A DNA stretch of 44,131 bases from JBBPZA01 sp963728925 (GTDB lineage Bacteria > Actinomycetota > Thermoleophilia > Solirubrobacterales > Solirubrobacteraceae), in assembly GCA_963728925.1 (NCBI GenBank), contig CAVSMB010000021.1, positions 1-44,131 of the forward strand, read 5' to 3'. The translations under genes and the position numbers were made by a program. The notes under the pieces were generated by a model that was not told the DNA's origin, searched no databases, and saw only the letters and a list, made by a program, of their open reading frames with translations. This document shows positions 17,291 to 25,089 of this stretch, piece by piece. Every line of letters begins with the position of its first letter. The first letter of the stretch is position 1.

Positions 17291-18751
17291 TCAGGCGGCG
17301 ACCGCCGCGACCGCAGCCCGCCGGGCGGGCACGGCGTCGACGCCCGCCAGCACGCCGGCCGGCTTCCCGTCGGGCCTGACGAGCATCGCGGAGTGTCCGG
17401 CGGCGCCGACCGCCCGGGCGGCGATCGGGTCCAGGCGCCGGACGGTGACCGGCGCGCGGGCAGCCGGCGAGGCGGCCGGCGCATCGCAGGCCGAGCGGTC
17501 GTCGCCGGCGAACAGGGTCAGCCCGGTTCCGAGCAGGTCGAGCGTCGAGCCGCCGCCGCCCGTCCAGACATGGGGGATCCGGCCGCCGAGGTCGACGTGC
17601 ACCTCCTGCTCGGCCACGCGTCGCGAGCCGGCGGGGTCGGCCGAGCGCGCGGCCGCGTATTTGGCGACGGGCCGGCGCTCGGCCTCGTAGGTGTCCAGGA
17701 GCGCTGGCCCGGCCCAGTCGTGCAGCACCCAGCCGAGCTTCCAGCCGACGTCGAAGCCGTCGTGGAGGGCGAGGTTCAGGCCCGTCCCGCCCCGCGGCGT
17801 CACCCGGTGCGCGGCGTCGCCGGCGAGGAACACCCGCCCGCTTCGGAAGCGCTCGGCGAGCTGCGCCGCGGAGGAGAAGCTCCGCGACCGCTCGATCCGC
17901 ACCGGCAGATCGGGCACGCCGGCCACGAGCCGGATGAGCTTCGCGGCCCCGTGCTCGGCAGCCAGCTCCGCGCTGTGCCCGAGCAACCAGCGATCCGACG
18001 GGCCGGCGGGCAGGACCGTGCCCGGCGCCTCGGCGCGCGTCACGGAGTAGAGCAGGTGTCGATGGGGCCCGACGACGTCCCAAAGGGGCGCCCGGAACAG
18101 CGTCGTGACGCCCGTGAGCACCCCCTCGACGCCGCGCATCGCGACGCCGACTGCGCTTCGCACCGCGCTGCGCGCGCCGTCGCCCGCGACGACGTAGCGG
18201 GCGTGCACGGTGCGCACCGCCCCGGTTCGCACGTCGCGCAGCTCGGCGCGTGCGCCGTCGGGGCCCGCCCAGAATCCGCTGAGCTCTGAGCCGAGCTCGA
18301 CGCGGGCGCTGGGCTGACCGCGCAGGTGCGCCAGCAGCAGCGGCTCCAGGTCGTCCTGCGCGACGCAGGCCGGCTCCACGGGGCTGAGCACGCGGCTCTG
18401 CTCGCGGCTCGGGAAGCCGACCATGATCGGCGACCCATCGGCGGCGCCGGCGAGCGTCTCCACTTCCAGCATGCGCCAGTCGACGTCGACGCTGCGCGCG
18501 CGCACCGCGTCCTCGAGCCCCCACCCTCGCATCAGCTCCATCGAGCGCAGGGTGAGCGCTGTCGCGCGCGGGTGCGAGGAGAGGACCGTCCGGCGCTCGA
18601 CGAGCAGGCACGGGATCTCGTGCCGTGCCAGCTCGATCGCGGCGGCCAGCCCGGCCGGGCCGGCGCCGACCACCAGCACGGGAATGTCTTCGATCTTGGA
18701 GTTTGCGGGGATCATGGAGGCCATCGTGGGGGAGCGCCCGCCCGCGCGCAT
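17291..18751 (-). CDS. FAD-dependent aromatic monooxygenase, class A type
   Basis: About 486 residues from ATG 18751 (TTG 18757, ATG 18724 and ATG 18715 are alternatives, none with a clear ribosome-binding site). It carries the three flavoprotein-hydroxylase fingerprints: VLVVGAGPAGLAAAIELARH with ERR at the ribose-binding end, YVVAGDGARSAVRSAVGV (DG motif), and VFLAGDAAHRVTPRGGTGLN (GD motif). The C-terminal third (GGRIPHVWTGGGGSTLDLLG) resembles the PheA/TfdB-type thioredoxin-like tail. Such enzymes hydroxylate phenolic or polyketide aromatics using NAD(P)H and O2 in the cytoplasm. It is divergent from a LuxR ATPase regulator with 38 nt between starts, so control by that regulator is likely. 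Substrate unknown. Confidence 0.85.
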   Translation of the reverse strand: MRAGGRSPTMASMIPANSKIEDIPVLVVGAGPAGLAAAIELARHEIPCLLVERRTVLSSHPRATALTLRSMELMRGWGLEDAVRARSVDVDWRMLEVETLAGAADGSPIMVGFPSREQSRVLSPVEPACVAQDDLEPLLLAHLRGQPSARVELGSELSGFWAGPDGARAELRDVRTGAVRTVHARYVVAGDGARSAVRSAVGVAMRGVEGVLTGVTTLFRAPLWDVVGPHRHLLYSVTRAEAPGTVLPAGPSDRWLLGHSAELAAEHGAAKLIRLVAGVPDLPVRIERSRSFSSAAQLAERFRSGRVFLAGDAAHRVTPRGGTGLNLALHDGFDVGWKLGWVLHDWAGPALLDTYEAERRPVAKYAAARSADPAGSRRVAEQEVHVDLGGRIPHVWTGGGGSTLDLLGTGLTLFAGDDRSACDAPAASPAARAPVTVRRLDPIAARAVGAAGHSAMLVRPDGKPAGVLAGVDAVPARRAAVAAVAA

Positions 18752-18764
18752 GAGCAACGGCTAC

Positions 18765-18776
18765 TCAACCGGTCGA
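18765..18776. promoter_or_regulatory. Possible operator palindrome TCAACCGGTCGA
   Basis: A 12-bp inverted repeat with one mismatched pair sits in the 38-nt gap between the divergent monooxygenase and LuxR genes. It is short enough to occur by chance; position is the main argument. Confidence 0.25.
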
Positions 18777-18789
18777 TCACACTTCACTC

Positions 18790-21414
18790 ATGCGGTGGCC
18801 GCTCGCAGGGCGCGAAGCCGAGCTCCGGTTCGTCGCCGAGGCGCTGGCGAACGACTCGCTGGCGGGGGTCGTCGTCGCCGGTCCGGCCGGGGTCGGCAAG
18901 ACGCGGCTCGCGGTCGAGGTGTCGCAGCTCGCGGCGTCGCGGGACTGCGCCGTTGAATGGGCGAGGGCGACCCGCTCGGCAGCGTCCATTCCCCTCGGGG
19001 CCTTCGCTCCGCTGCTGCCGGCGACGGACCTCCGCCTGCCGGAAGGCGTGGAGCTGCTGGCCCGCGCGCGTCATGCGCTCGCCGCGCGCGCCGCCGGGCG
19101 CCGTCTGGTGCTTTGCGTGGATGACGGGCAGCTTCTCGACGACGCGTCGGCGGTGCTCGTCCACCAGCTCGTCGCGGCCGGCGAGGCCTTCGCGGTGGTG
19201 ACCGTGCGGCGCGACGGCCCGGTGCCCGATGCGCTGCGGGCGTTGTGGAAGGACGAGCTGTGCGCGGTCCTGGAGCTCGGAGAGCTCTCCCGTGGCGAGG
19301 TCGACCGCCTCCTCACCGCCGCGCTGGGCGGTCCGGTCGACGGCGGCACCGTCAACGCGATGTGGGAGCTGACGCGGGGCAACGCCCTGTTCCTGCGCGA
19401 GCTCGTGCGCCACGGCGTCGACCGCGGTCTTCTCGCCCAGGACGGCGGAGTGTGGCGCTGGCCGGGCGCGATCCGAGCCGGTACGCGGCTGGCCGAGCTC
19501 GTCGATCTGCGCATCGAGGATGTCGGGGCGCGCGAGCGCCACGTGCTCGAGCTGGTGGCGGTCGGCGCCCCGCTGGAGCTCGGGTTGCTCGAGCCCGGAG
19601 AGCTGGAGGCACTGGAGAGGCTGGAGGAGAGCGAGCTCCTACGGCGTCGCACGGACGGGCGGCGGAGGTTCCTCGACGTCGGCCATCCGCTCCACGGCGA
19701 GGCGGTGCGCGCCCGGCTGACCCCCACGCGCCTCGAGGCCATCCATTCCCAGCTCGCCGACGCCGTCGAGGCGCGCGGCGCGCGCCGGGGCGGCGACCTG
19801 CTGCGGATCGCGACGTGGCGGCTCGAGGCGGGTGCGACCGGGGACGGCGCCCTGTTCGCACGCGCGGCTTCTCAGGCCCTGGCCGCGCTCGACCCGGTGC
19901 TGGCCGAGCGCCTCGCCCGAGCCGCGGTGCAAACGGGCGCGGGCTTCCGCGCCGAGCTCGCGCTGGGGCGCGCGCTCGCCGCCTCGGGACGCGGCCCCGA
20001 GGCTGATCGGCTGCTCGCCGGCCTGGAGGCGCAGGCGCCCGACGACCGCGAGCGAGCGACCGTCGCCACGGCCCGGGCGCGGAACCTCTTCTGGGCCCTC
20101 CACCGCGCCGACGACGCGGACGCCGTGCTGCAGGGCGCCGAGCGGGCCTCCTCTGACGAAGATGTGCGCCACGAGCTGACGGCCCAGCGGGTGAGGCTGA
20201 CCGCTGCGGCCGGCCGCCCGCAACCCGCCCTGGCCGCCGCCCGACCGCTGCTCGACGACAGCCGTGTCCACGAGCGCGCGCGGATGACCGCCTCCCTGGG
20301 CGCTGTCGAGGCCCTGTTCACGTCCGGCCGGACGGACGAGGCCGTCGCCCTGGCGGACGCGTGGCTACCGGTCGCCCGCCGGCGCCGCGACGAGCTGCCG
20401 CACGCCGAGCCCGTCTTGCTCGGGATGCGCGCGCTCTCGCTGCGGCTAGCCGGTCGCCTTGTCGAGGCCACGACCCTCTCCGAGCGCACCTATGAGGTGC
20501 TGGTCGGGCGGAGGACCGCGCCGGCCACGGCGGTCGAAGCGAGCATGCTCGGCCTGACCTGGCTCGCGCGAGGCCGGGTCCGCACGGCGCTGCGCTTCTG
20601 TCGCGAGAGCGCGGCGCTGCTGCACGACGGCGACGCCACCGGGATGCTGGCCTTCGTCCTCGCCGGCGTCGTCCAGTCCGCTGCCCAGGCCGGCGAGCCG
20701 GACGCGGCGCTCGACGTGCTCGCGGAGATGGAGCGCACGCCGCTGGGCCACAAGAGCTTCGCCGTCGAGCTGGAGCTGGCGCACGCGTGGAGCGCCGCCG
20801 CGAGCGGTGAGCTCTCACGTGCGCGTACGCTCGCGCGCGAGGCGGGCGCGCTGACCCGGTCGCGCGGTCAGGACGCCTATACGGTCCGCGCGCTGCACGA
20901 GCTCTGCCGGCTGGGCGACCCCGCCACCGCAGCGCCGGAGCTCGCCCGGCTCGCCGACAGGGTCGACGGGCCGTTCGCCGCGATCGCGGCGGCGCACGCC
21001 GCTGCGCTCGTCGCCGGCGACGGGGCAGCGTTGCTGGCGGTCGCCGAGCGCTTCGCGGACCAGGGCGGGCTGCTCGTGGCCGTCGAGGCGGCGGACGCCG
21101 CGGCCAGCGCCCACCGCGACGCCGGCCGGCAGGCAAGCGCCCGCGCCGCCGCCGCCCGCGCAGGTCTCTGGCTGACGGAGTGCGAGGGAGCGCGCCCGCC
21201 GACCATGCTCGCCACGCCGGACGCCGCCGACCTGACGCCACGTGAGCGCGAGATCGCGCTGCTCGCCGCCGCCGGGGCGAGCAGCCGCGACATCGCCGAG
21301 CGGCTCGTCGTCTCGGTGCGCACCGTCGACAACCACCTGCGCAACGCGTACCGCAAGCTCGGCGTCACGCGCCGCCAGGACCTTTCAAGCGCCCTCAGCG
21401 GCGCGCGCGAATAG
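18790..21414 (+). CDS. LuxR-family ATPase regulator
   Basis: 874 residues from ATG 18790. Walker A is GPAGVGKT at residues 31-38, Walker B RLVLCVDDGQLLDDASA near residue 110. A helical TPR-like body follows, and residues about 815-874 are a LuxR DNA-binding domain, LTPREREIALLAAAGASSRD, TVDNHLRNAYRKLGVTRRQD. It is a second, shorter relative of the regulator at 10742-13549 and differs from it throughout, so the two are not recent duplicates. Its divergent neighbour is the FAD monooxygenase, the most likely target. A full-length open frame without damage. Confidence 0.88.
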   Translation: MRWPLAGREAELRFVAEALANDSLAGVVVAGPAGVGKTRLAVEVSQLAASRDCAVEWARATRSAASIPLGAFAPLLPATDLRLPEGVELLARARHALAARAAGRRLVLCVDDGQLLDDASAVLVHQLVAAGEAFAVVTVRRDGPVPDALRALWKDELCAVLELGELSRGEVDRLLTAALGGPVDGGTVNAMWELTRGNALFLRELVRHGVDRGLLAQDGGVWRWPGAIRAGTRLAELVDLRIEDVGARERHVLELVAVGAPLELGLLEPGELEALERLEESELLRRRTDGRRRFLDVGHPLHGEAVRARLTPTRLEAIHSQLADAVEARGARRGGDLLRIATWRLEAGATGDGALFARAASQALAALDPVLAERLARAAVQTGAGFRAELALGRALAASGRGPEADRLLAGLEAQAPDDRERATVATARARNLFWALHRADDADAVLQGAERASSDEDVRHELTAQRVRLTAAAGRPQPALAAARPLLDDSRVHERARMTASLGAVEALFTSGRTDEAVALADAWLPVARRRRDELPHAEPVLLGMRALSLRLAGRLVEATTLSERTYEVLVGRRTAPATAVEASMLGLTWLARGRVRTALRFCRESAALLHDGDATGMLAFVLAGVVQSAAQAGEPDAALDVLAEMERTPLGHKSFAVELELAHAWSAAASGELSRARTLAREAGALTRSRGQDAYTVRALHELCRLGDPATAAPELARLADRVDGPFAAIAAAHAAALVAGDGAALLAVAERFADQGGLLVAVEAADAAASAHRDAGRQASARAAAARAGLWLTECEGARPPTMLATPDAADLTPREREIALLAAAGASSRDIAERLVVSVRTVDNHLRNAYRKLGVTRRQDLSSALSGARE

Positions 21415-21461
21415 GCCCGCGGCGGGCGACCCGCGTGGCTGACCGGCGTCGGCTGACCGAC

Positions 21462-21547
21462 GCGCCGCGCGCTCGCTGGCCGGCGGCGCCGCGCGCTCGC
21501 TGTCCCCGGCGCCCGCACTAGCTGACCCGGCGCGCCGCGCGCTCGCT
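21462..21547 (+). repeat. Three copies of GCGCCGCGCGCTCGCT
   Basis: The 16-mer GCGCCGCGCGCTCGCT occurs exactly at 21462-21477, 21486-21501 and 21532-21547. Copies 1 and 3 share further flank (CTGACC before, CCGGCG after). The block fills the 168-nt gap between the LuxR gene and the next CDS. It is alternating GC and might form hairpins, but no T-run follows, so I do not call a terminator. Confidence 0.6.
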
Positions 21548-21569
21548 CACCGGCGCGCGCGCGGCTCCC

Positions 21570-21575
21570 TATCGT
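21570..21575 (+). promoter_or_regulatory. -10 box TATCGT, leaderless start at 21583
   Basis: TATCGT is followed by 7 nt and GTG 21583, without a ribosome-binding site. Confidence 0.45.
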
Positions 21576-21582
21576 TGTCCGC

Positions 21583-22164
21583 GTGGCGGAGGGAGACCAC
21601 CTCGAGCTGCTTCGCGAGGCCATGACCCTCGAGGCCTCCGGGCAGCGGCGGTTGCTCGCCGGCGAGGATGCGGCCGCCGCGCCGCTGCTGCGCGCTGCTG
21701 CCGACGCCTACCGGGCGTCGTGGGAGCAGGCGCCGCCGGCCAGCTACGGCCGGCTGATCGGAATGCTCAAGGCCGCCGTGCTCGCGGGGGGCGGGGAGGA
21801 CGAGGCGGCCTACGCGCGGCGAGAGCTGCCCGGCGAGCCCGACGGCCCTCCCGCGGCATACGCGCTGGCGATCGCCGCCCTCGTGCAGGACGACGACGCG
21901 ACTGCGAGCGCGGCGGCGGCGCAGATGCGCGGTGCCTCCGAGGCCTTCGCTCGCGCCGCCGACGCCATCACGGCGCTGACCGACGGCGACCGCCCCGCCT
22001 ACGGCCAGGCGGTCGAGGCGATCGTCGCGGACTTCGAGCACCGCGACGACCACCTCACCGGCGTGCCGATCGCCGACACGGCGGTGATGCTCGAGTGCTT
22101 CGCCCGCCGCCGCGGCATGGCCGCCGAACCGAGCTCAGCAGTGATGCCGCGCGCGGCGCGCTGA
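21583..22164 (+). CDS. Hypothetical helical protein (TPR-like)
   Basis: 193 residues from GTG 21583, an Ala-rich all-helical cytoplasmic protein with no signal or membrane segment. Repeated helix pairs such as LREAMTLEASGQRRLLAGED and APLLRAAADAYRASWEQAPP look like TPR units. The C-terminal part (QAVEAIVADFEHRDDHLTGV, PIADTAVMLECFARRRGM) looks like a conserved helical domain often found in small actinobacterial hypothetical proteins. I do not recognise a named family. Frame statistics, start with -10 box, and length support a real gene. Confidence 0.65.
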   Translation: MAEGDHLELLREAMTLEASGQRRLLAGEDAAAAPLLRAAADAYRASWEQAPPASYGRLIGMLKAAVLAGGGEDEAAYARRELPGEPDGPPAAYALAIAALVQDDDATASAAAAQMRGASEAFARAADAITALTDGDRPAYGQAVEAIVADFEHRDDHLTGVPIADTAVMLECFARRRGMAAEPSSAVMPRAAR

Positions 22165-22194
22165 GTGTCGCGAGACGGCCGGCCCAGCGGGGGG

Positions 22195-22341
22195 CTACAG
22201 CTCCGTCAGTCGTGGGTTCGAGCAGCGAGGCTCGAAGCAGGGCGTCGGACGGTGCTCGGGGCCGCTGTGGAAGTGCACGTGGGCACCGTCGTCGCGCGGC
22301 GAGAGGATGGCGGCGACCGCCGCCATGACACGTCGGGTCAT
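22195..22341 (-). CDS. Small hypothetical protein, 48 residues
   Basis: ATG 22341 is preceded by GAGGA at a 5-nt spacing, one of the better ribosome-binding sites in the window. The product starts MTRRVMAAVAAILSPRDDGA and continues VHFHSGPEHRPTPCFEPRCS to NPRLTEL. Two Cys and several His (HVHFH, CFEPRC) suggest metal binding or a redox pair, but this is inference. It is too short to appear in most gene lists. It converges with the hypothetical gene ending at 22164. Confidence 0.55.
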   Translation of the reverse strand: MTRRVMAAVAAILSPRDDGAHVHFHSGPEHRPTPCFEPRCSNPRLTEL

Positions 22342-22686
22342 GCGGGTCCTCGGCTTTCTGGTCGTGAGGGAACGTCCGTCCTACGGGCGAGCCGGGGTGG
22401 GGACTGCCGTCGGCCCGCCTCCGGAGGTCATTCCAGCACCCCCGGGTCGCGAGATTGTAACAAGCTTGTGACAGCCGTCGAGAGGCCTTCTGAAAGACCC
22501 GAACAACCGGGGGGTCGACCCGAGTTTCTCGCGGCGTTCCGGGCCGCGGCCGGCGAGTAGCGAACGTCGCGGTCGTGACGTTCGCTGCGCCGCCGCGGTG
22601 ACGGACAGAGCAGCCCTCGCAGCGCAGGATGTCCCCACACGGCGCTCAACCGGCGCACCTACACATCCACGGAGGGAAGGCACACC
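22342..22686. other. Intergenic region between divergent genes
   Basis: The stretch separates the 48-residue minus-strand gene from the secreted protein at 22687. It holds the palindrome at 22456-22473 and the ribosome-binding site of the latter gene (GGAGGGAAGG, about 22671-22680). Open frames through it have no recognisable product. Confidence 0.5.
22456..22473. promoter_or_regulatory. 18-bp palindrome TGTAACAAGCTTGTGACA
   Basis: Inverted repeat with a perfect 10-bp core (ACAAGCTTGT) and outer TGT/ACA arms; only one of nine pairs is mismatched. It is AT-richer than its surroundings and lies about 215 nt upstream of ATG 22687 and 115 nt upstream of ATG 22341, a fitting place for a dimeric repressor site. 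Confidence 0.4.
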
Positions 22687-23301
22687 ATGCATTCGATCAT
22701 CACCCGCCGGGCTCCCGGCCTGGCCGTCGCCGCGACGGCGCTCACCATGCTCCTCGCCGGCAGCGCGCAGGCGCTGCCCGGGAAGAAGTCGGTCGACCGG
22801 GGCGACCTGCAGAACAACGTCGTCCGCTCCAAGCACATCGTCGACGGCCAGGTCAAGGGCGTCGACGTCGCCTTCGGGGCCATCGGCTCCGAGCAGGTCG
22901 CCGACGAGTCGCTCACCGGCCAGGACGTCAAGAACGACTCGCTGACCGGCGACGACGTCCAGGAGTCCTCGCTCAAGGGCCTCATGGCCGGCCAGGTGCG
23001 CGTGGTGTTCCGCCAGGGCCCGGTCGTGCCCGGTCCCGCGGGCGGCTACCCGTCCGAGGTCAACGTCGACTGCCCGACTGGCACCAAGGGCATCGGCGGC
23101 GGCGGCGCCTGGATCATCCCGCAGCTCAACAACGGGAACGATCCGACCGCGCTCAACGCCCCGCTCACCGCGTCGATGCCCCGTCCCAGCACCGAGGGCA
23201 CCGACAACATCACGGGCTGGCGCGTCGCCGGTCGCAACATCAGCGGCGTGGACCGCGCGCTGCGCGCCTACGCGATCTGCGTCCCGACGCAGATCCCCTA
23301 G
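22687..23301 (+). CDS. Secreted protein with short DV/SLTG repeats
   Basis: 204 residues from ATG 22687 with a strong ribosome-binding site. A signal peptide (core GLAVAATALTMLLAG, cleavage near SAQA) leads to a mature protein starting LPGKKSVDRGDLQNN. Residues about 40-100 are imperfect 10-11-residue repeats ending in DV: GQVKGVDVAFG, DESLTGQDVKNDSLTGDDVQ, ESSLKG. These resemble pentapeptide-like or beta-helical repeats common in secreted actinobacterial proteins of unknown role. The C-terminal half (FRQGPVVPGPAGGYPSEVNV, then VDCPTGTKGIGGGG, and YAICVPTQIP) is a small beta domain with two Cys that could form a disulfide. Monocistronic, followed by a strong hairpin. Confidence 0.75.
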   Translation: MHSIITRRAPGLAVAATALTMLLAGSAQALPGKKSVDRGDLQNNVVRSKHIVDGQVKGVDVAFGAIGSEQVADESLTGQDVKNDSLTGDDVQESSLKGLMAGQVRVVFRQGPVVPGPAGGYPSEVNVDCPTGTKGIGGGGAWIIPQLNNGNDPTALNAPLTASMPRPSTEGTDNITGWRVAGRNISGVDRALRAYAICVPTQIP

Positions 23302-23349
23302 GAGGGCGCCGGGGGTTCGCGTTCCGACGCAGACCCATTACGGGAGGGC

Positions 23350-23380
23350 CGAGGGGGCCGGCGTGACGCCGGCCCCCTCG
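23350..23380. terminator. 14-bp perfect GC hairpin
   Basis: CGAGGGGGCCGGCG (23350-23363), loop TGA, CGCCGGCCCCCTCG (23367-23380). It follows the secreted-protein gene by about 50 nt and precedes the -10-like TATGGT (23384-23389) of the next gene. There is no T-run, as is usual in high-GC actinobacteria. Confidence 0.65.
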
Positions 23381-23403
23381 CTCTATGGTCAGACTCCCGC
23401 GTC

Positions 23404-25089
23404 GTGCCCGCCTCCCGCGCCCGCACCATCGTCCTCGGCTTCGTCGCCGCGCTGGCCCTGGCCGACGCCTCGATCGTCACCCTCGCGCTGCCCGAGCTGC
23501 TCGTCCAGCTCGACACCGGCGTCGAGGGGGTGGCCGCGGTCCTGGGCGTCTACACGGCGGTGCTCGCCGTCGCCCTGGTGCCCGCCTGGTGGCTCGTCCG
23601 GGCGCTCGGCCCGCGGGCGGCCGGAACGGCCGGCCTGCTGCTGTTCGCCGCCGCGTCGATCGCCTGCGGCGCCGCGAACTCACTCGGCTTCCTCCTCGCC
23701 GGCCGCGGGGTCCAGGCCCTCGGCGCGGCGGCCGGCCTCGTCGCCGCCTTCGCGCTGATCACCAGCGGCCCGGACGCCAGGCTAGGCCGGCGCATCTGGC
23801 CACTGGCCGCGGTGATCGGGACCGCGTGCGGACCGGCGCTCGGCGGAGCCCTGACCCAGGCGTTCGACTGGCGCGCGATCTTCCTGGTCCAGGCCCCGAT
23901 CGCCCTCGCCGGCGCGATTGCGTGCGCCCTGGCGCCGCCGACGCGGCCCGATGAGGGAACGGAGGCAACGGGCGAAGACGGGGCAGCGCGCGCAGCGCAT
24001 CACTCCCCGACCGCGGTCATCGCCCTCGCGCTGGTCTCCGCGGCGCTCACCGCCGTGCTCTTCCTCCTCGTCCTGCTGCTCGTCGCCGGCTGGAGCGAGG
24101 AGCCGCTCAAGGCCGCCGTCGCGGTGTCGATCATCCCGGCCGCGGCCTTCGCCGGGTTGCGCGTCGGGGGCGACGCGCAGGCGCGCGCGGCGGCCGGGGC
24201 CCTGCTGCTGACCAGCGGCATCGCCGCGCTCGCCTTCCTGCCCGAGGCGCAGATCCGCTGGACGGTAATTCCGCAGGTCGCGGCAGGGCTCGGGATGGGC
24301 CTCGCGCTGCCGGCGCTGGCGGGGGAGCTGCTCCCCGAGCGCGATGCGCCGGACGCCGCCCGGCTGCTCGCCGTCCGCCACGCGGGCATCGCCATCGCCC
24401 TCCTCATCCTCGCGCCGATCGCCTCGCACAACCTCGACAGCTCGACCAGGACGGCGCAGCAGCGCGGCGTCGCGCTCGTGCTCGACGCGAACCTCGACCC
24501 GGCGAAGAAGCTCGCGCTCGCGCCGGCCCTGCTCGAGGGCGTGCAGAACGACGATCCGCGAGCGGGCCTGCAGGCCGCCCTCGACCGTCAGCGCTCGCGC
24601 TTCCCCGCCGACCAGGCGCCCGTCTTCAACGACGTCGCGGCGCGCGCGGACTCCACGCTGATCACTGCAGTCGACGACGCGTTCCGCGTCCCGTTCCTGC
24701 TCACCGCGGCCTTCGCCCTGCTCGCGGCGCTGCTCCTCGTCCCGCGCGCCGCCCACCGCGCGGCGCTCGCGGGAGCGGCCGTGACCGCGGTCGCCGTGCC
24801 CGTCGGCTACGTCCTCCTGCACCGCCAGATCGCGCCGACGCCGGTCGCCATCGCCGATCCCTGCAAGAAACGTGCGCTGCCCGAAGCGCCCGGCACGGCC
24901 GGCTTCCTGCAGAAGGCGCTGCTGGTGCTGCTCGACCGCACCGCGTGCCGCGCCGGCTCGTCGCGCGAGGAGCTGGTGCTCGCCCTGGGCTCGGACTCCG
25001 ACGCGCGGGCCTACAAGGCCAAGTACAAGACCGACCCCAACGCGGTCGGCGATCTGGTCGCCGACGCGATCCGCGGAGGCGGAGGCTAG
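23404..25089 (+). CDS. MFS transporter, DHA2-like, with periplasmic insert and C-terminal tail
   Basis: 561 residues from GTG 23404. Typical MFS helices are visible: ARTIVLGFVAALALADASIV, LLLFAAASIACGAANSLGFL, and helix 5 motif PLAAVIGTACGPALGGALTQ followed by DWRAIFLVQAPIAL as in EmrB/QacA exporters. A hydrophilic insert of about 110 residues (SSTRTAQQRGVALVLDANLD onwards) precedes the last helices. The C-terminal 90 residues (DPCKKRALPEAPGTAGFLQK, LLDRTACRAGSSREELVLAL) form a soluble tail with Cys residues, unlike ordinary MFS exporters. Substrate unknown. The last two bases of its stop lie in CTAG, which also supplies the stop of hyuB on the other strand. Confidence 0.8.
   Translation: MPASRARTIVLGFVAALALADASIVTLALPELLVQLDTGVEGVAAVLGVYTAVLAVALVPAWWLVRALGPRAAGTAGLLLFAAASIACGAANSLGFLLAGRGVQALGAAAGLVAAFALITSGPDARLGRRIWPLAAVIGTACGPALGGALTQAFDWRAIFLVQAPIALAGAIACALAPPTRPDEGTEATGEDGAARAAHHSPTAVIALALVSAALTAVLFLLVLLLVAGWSEEPLKAAVAVSIIPAAAFAGLRVGGDAQARAAAGALLLTSGIAALAFLPEAQIRWTVIPQVAAGLGMGLALPALAGELLPERDAPDAARLLAVRHAGIAIALLILAPIASHNLDSSTRTAQQRGVALVLDANLDPAKKLALAPALLEGVQNDDPRAGLQAALDRQRSRFPADQAPVFNDVAARADSTLITAVDDAFRVPFLLTAAFALLAALLLVPRAAHRAALAGAAVTAVAVPVGYVLLHRQIAPTPVAIADPCKKRALPEAPGTAGFLQKALLVLLDRTACRAGSSREELVLALGSDSDARAYKAKYKTDPNAVGDLVADAIRGGGG

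Noticed and set aside
23281..23345. Near-duplicate of the secreted gene's 3' end just after its stop
   Set aside because: GACGCAGA and GGAGGGC elements recur once with differences; too short and imperfect to call a repeat or second gene, though the hairpin follows it.
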